From a bacterium (GTDB lineage Bacteria; Bacillota; Clostridia; Oscillospirales; Oscillospiraceae): DNA of 31,829 nt. The position numbers and the translations under genes were made by a program. Positions 30,858-31,829 of this stretch are shown here, one piece after another. Position 1 is the stretch's first letter. The number at the start of each line of letters is the position of its first letter. The stretch spans positions 1 through 31,829 of the forward strand of contig SFQY01000031.1 in NCBI GenBank assembly GCA_004562395.1. Direction: 5' to 3'. The notes beneath the pieces are model-generated. The model searched no databases. It saw nothing but the letters and a program-made list of their open reading frames with translations, and had not been told where the DNA came from.

Positions 30858-31020
30858 CTTGGCTCCCCCTTTGGGCAATGTCATCAACTTAAGGCGCTTC
30901 CGTAGGGGCCGATGCCCACATCGGCCCTTCCCAACGTTACGAATTCGCCGCAGTGTGGTACCAAAAGGATACGGTGGTCGATGCTTAAGTTGATGACATT
31001 GCCCCTTTGGGGGAGCTGGC
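30858..31020. repeat. Nested mini-element with 21-bp perfect inverted repeats
   Basis: GGGCAATG..CTTAAG (30873-30893) and its exact reverse complement (30984-31004) bound about 90 bp. Inside is a second hairpin, GGGCCGATG/CATCGGCCC (about 30906-30928). The pair is flanked by GGCTCCCCCTTT (left) and CTTTGGGGGAGC (right), which together look like a CTCCCCC/GGGGGAG hairpin element split by the insertion. No protein is encoded. Confidence 0.75.
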
Positions 31021-31150
31021 AAAAATCTTTGATTTTTGACTGAGAGGGTGACGGGAAGGTTGTGCTTCTAACCAACGTCACCCTCTCCGTCAGCCCCTTC
31101 GGGCTGCCACCTCCCCCAATGGGGGAGGCAAGGGCGCTGCCGCGCCACAG
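31021..31150. repeat. Composite intergenic hairpin repeats
   Basis: Several palindromes in succession: AAAATCTTTGATTTTTGAC, GAGAGGGTGACG/CGTCACCCTCTC (about 31044-31088), CAGCCCcttcGGGCTG (31091-31107), and CCTCCCCCaatGGGGGAGG (31110-31129). They appear to be a second repeat type common between genes in this genome style. No gene. Confidence 0.6.
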
Positions 31151-31176
31151 TTTACATAATACAAAATCTGCTGGGG

Positions 31177-31233
31177 TCACATTCGTCCGAACCGGAAATT
31201 TGCCCGGACCAGCTTTTCAAAGTCGTTTTTCAT
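31177..31233 (-). CDS. Very short ORF (18 codons), possible leader or truncated gene
   Basis: It reads MKNDFEKLVRANFRFGRM and stops, with an AGG ribosome-site candidate 8 nt upstream. It lies just downstream of the terminator at 31278-31304 and just upstream of the repeat block. The composition is protein-like, so it could be a small peptide or the beginning of a gene cut by repeat insertion. Weakly supported. Confidence 0.25.
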   Translation of the reverse strand: MKNDFEKLVRANFRFGRM

Positions 31234-31277
31234 GGTGTTTACCTGCCTTATCCGGACCGGTTTGGTCCAAAAAATAA

Positions 31278-31304
31278 CCGGGGAGCTTGTGATAAGCTCC
31301 CCGG
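31278..31304 (-). terminator. Strong intrinsic terminator after the Met/Cys-rich ORF
   Basis: CCGGGGAGCTT (31278-31288) pairs perfectly with AAGCTCCCCGG (31294-31304), 11 bp, loop of 5; on the minus strand TTATTTTTT follows. The stem starts 21 nt after the stop codon of the small ORF, and the next sure gene in this direction is metQ. Confidence 0.88.
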
Positions 31305-31325
31305 AAAAGCAGCATGGCCGCGTCC

Positions 31326-31463
31326 TCAGGTCCCGGAAATCTCCGGTCTGCCCTCGGCGGAAATGGAGAACTCATCGGTTTGGAACGCATGACAAGACAT
31401 GCACATGCGACAGCGGCACATGTACATTCCGGACATCATGTTCTTGGAAGCGAAGGCTTTCAT
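31326..31463 (-). CDS. Met/Cys-rich 45-residue small ORF, possible regulatory leader peptide
   Basis: The ORF begins MKAFASKNMMSGMYM and continues CRCRMCMSCHAFQTDE. Of residues 9-24, six are Met and four are Cys. The second half (residues 30-45) is ordinary and acidic. GGAAAGGGG lies about 10 nt before the ATG; a consensus promoter is 60 nt upstream (31523-31551), and a terminator follows 21 nt after the stop. It reads in the same direction as metQNI, so a methionine/cysteine-sensing leader is attractive. Alternatives are a modified-peptide precursor, a small metal-binding protein (C16, C18, C21, C24, H25), or chance. Residues 21-25 read CxxCH, but there is no signal peptide, so haem attachment is unlikely. 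I do not recognise the family. Confidence 0.6.
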   Translation of the reverse strand: MKAFASKNMMSGMYMCRCRMCMSCHAFQTDEFSISAEGRPEISGT

Positions 31464-31522
31464 GAACCGCGTTCCCCTTTCCTGAGTTTTCCTACCAGAT
31501 TGATATGATATAGGATGGCAGT

Positions 31523-31551
31523 ATTATACTGCGCCCAAACCCGGTTGTCAA
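31523..31551 (-). promoter_or_regulatory. Consensus promoter of the Met/Cys-rich ORF
   Basis: Minus strand TTGACA (31546-31551), exactly 17 bp, TATAAT (31523-31528). Transcription would start near 31516, leaving a leader of about 50 nt before the small ORF. It is the strongest promoter upstream of the metQ operon in this window. Confidence 0.85.
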
Positions 31552-31639
31552 TGGGGTGGCAGGGGATTTTTTGCATTTTTCTGAACAGAGCCTCTGCCGT
31601 CATTACCACAAGTACCTGTGGGTCCGGGACCCGAACGAA

Positions 31640-31829
31640 GATTTAAGATACGAGATATAAGATATAAGATGTGGTATCCCCTTCGGGGATGATTTTGAAA
31701 TGTGCTGACTGGCGTTGCCCAGCGTTCGACAAATTGGAATTTGTTGAGATGAGGGACCGCAATACCTTCCCCCGGGGGGAAGGTGCCCCAGTGCGCACAC
31801 TGGGGCGGATGAGGAACGGCGATATGTTC
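31640..31829. repeat. Copy E of the intergenic palindromic element, cut by the window end
   Basis: An AAGATACGAGATATAAGAT tract, the ATCCCCttcGGGGAT hairpin (about 31676-31690), an ACAAATTGGAATTTGT palindrome (about 31729-31744), then the core from 31765 (CCTTCCCCCGGGGGGAAGG, GCCCCAGTG..CACTGGGGC, GGATGAGGAACGGCGAT). The outer part is the inverted equivalent of 85-250. The stretch 31552-31639 shows no gene I can support. Confidence 0.85.

Noticed and set aside
30779..31325. SAM riboswitch (S-box) or T-box in front of metQ
   Set aside because: I could not recognise the conserved core of either; the stretch is dominated by palindromic repeats. A covariance-model scan would settle it.
31386..31403. 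CxxCH haem c motif in the Met/Cys-rich peptide
   Set aside because: No signal peptide or transmembrane segment and no cytochrome c maturation genes nearby; probably a chance result of Cys richness.
31552..31655. Plus-strand frame containing YHKYLWVRDPNED before repeat copy E
   Set aside because: It looks codon-like, but lacks a convincing start and ribosome site and runs into the repeat; at most a gene remnant.

Overview
The window looks like a chromosomal segment of a spore-forming, anaerobic, fairly GC-rich Firmicute, probably a gut Clostridia of the Oscillospiraceae type. This is inferred from spoIIP and spoIIE homologues, a fructosamine (Amadori product) catabolic locus, strong GGAGG ribosome sites, frequent TTG/GTG starts and many intergenic palindromic repeats. 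No rRNA, tRNA, CRISPR array, phage gene or transposase was seen.

Layout. (1) 1-1204: half of a repeat element, then an AraC-type regulator. (2) 1295-14862: a sugar-amine catabolic region. A minus-strand operon (frlB deglycase, PfkB kinase, small cupin, HAD phosphatase) diverges from a GntR/UTRA repressor. A plus-strand series follows: Dcu-family permease, two FrlC-like epimerases, a BtpA-family protein, FGGY kinase, amidohydrolase, YjbQ, a second FrlD-like kinase and a third FrlC-like epimerase. Phased AATACA repeats sit on the promoters of the minus operon and of the permease, so one repressor probably controls both arms. (3) 14944-17329: Nudix hydrolase, lipid kinase and a glycerophosphodiesterase. 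(4) 17953-24669: tadA, spoIIP, an aminotransferase, a DEDDh exonuclease, a CYTH protein and spoIIE, separated by repeat elements. (5) 25053-30778: one long minus-strand run with metQ-metN-metI followed by a complete polar amino acid ABC importer. (6) 30779-31829: a leader-like region with a Met/Cys-rich 45-codon ORF that has its own promoter and terminator, then more repeats.

How the genes fit together. The permease would import an Amadori compound (its Dcu family suggests an acidic one). FrlC-like enzymes would epimerise C3 epimers, the PfkB kinases would phosphorylate C6, and FrlB would split the product to glucose-6-phosphate and the amine. The BtpA/FGGY kinase/amidohydrolase/YjbQ cassette has no pathway I can name and may process a related substrate.

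The two most unusual observations are that the MetQ protein reads as a circular permutation of the normal MetQ order behind an ordinary lipoprotein signal, and that a sulfur-amino-acid-rich small ORF followed by a perfect intrinsic terminator lies upstream of the metQNI operon.
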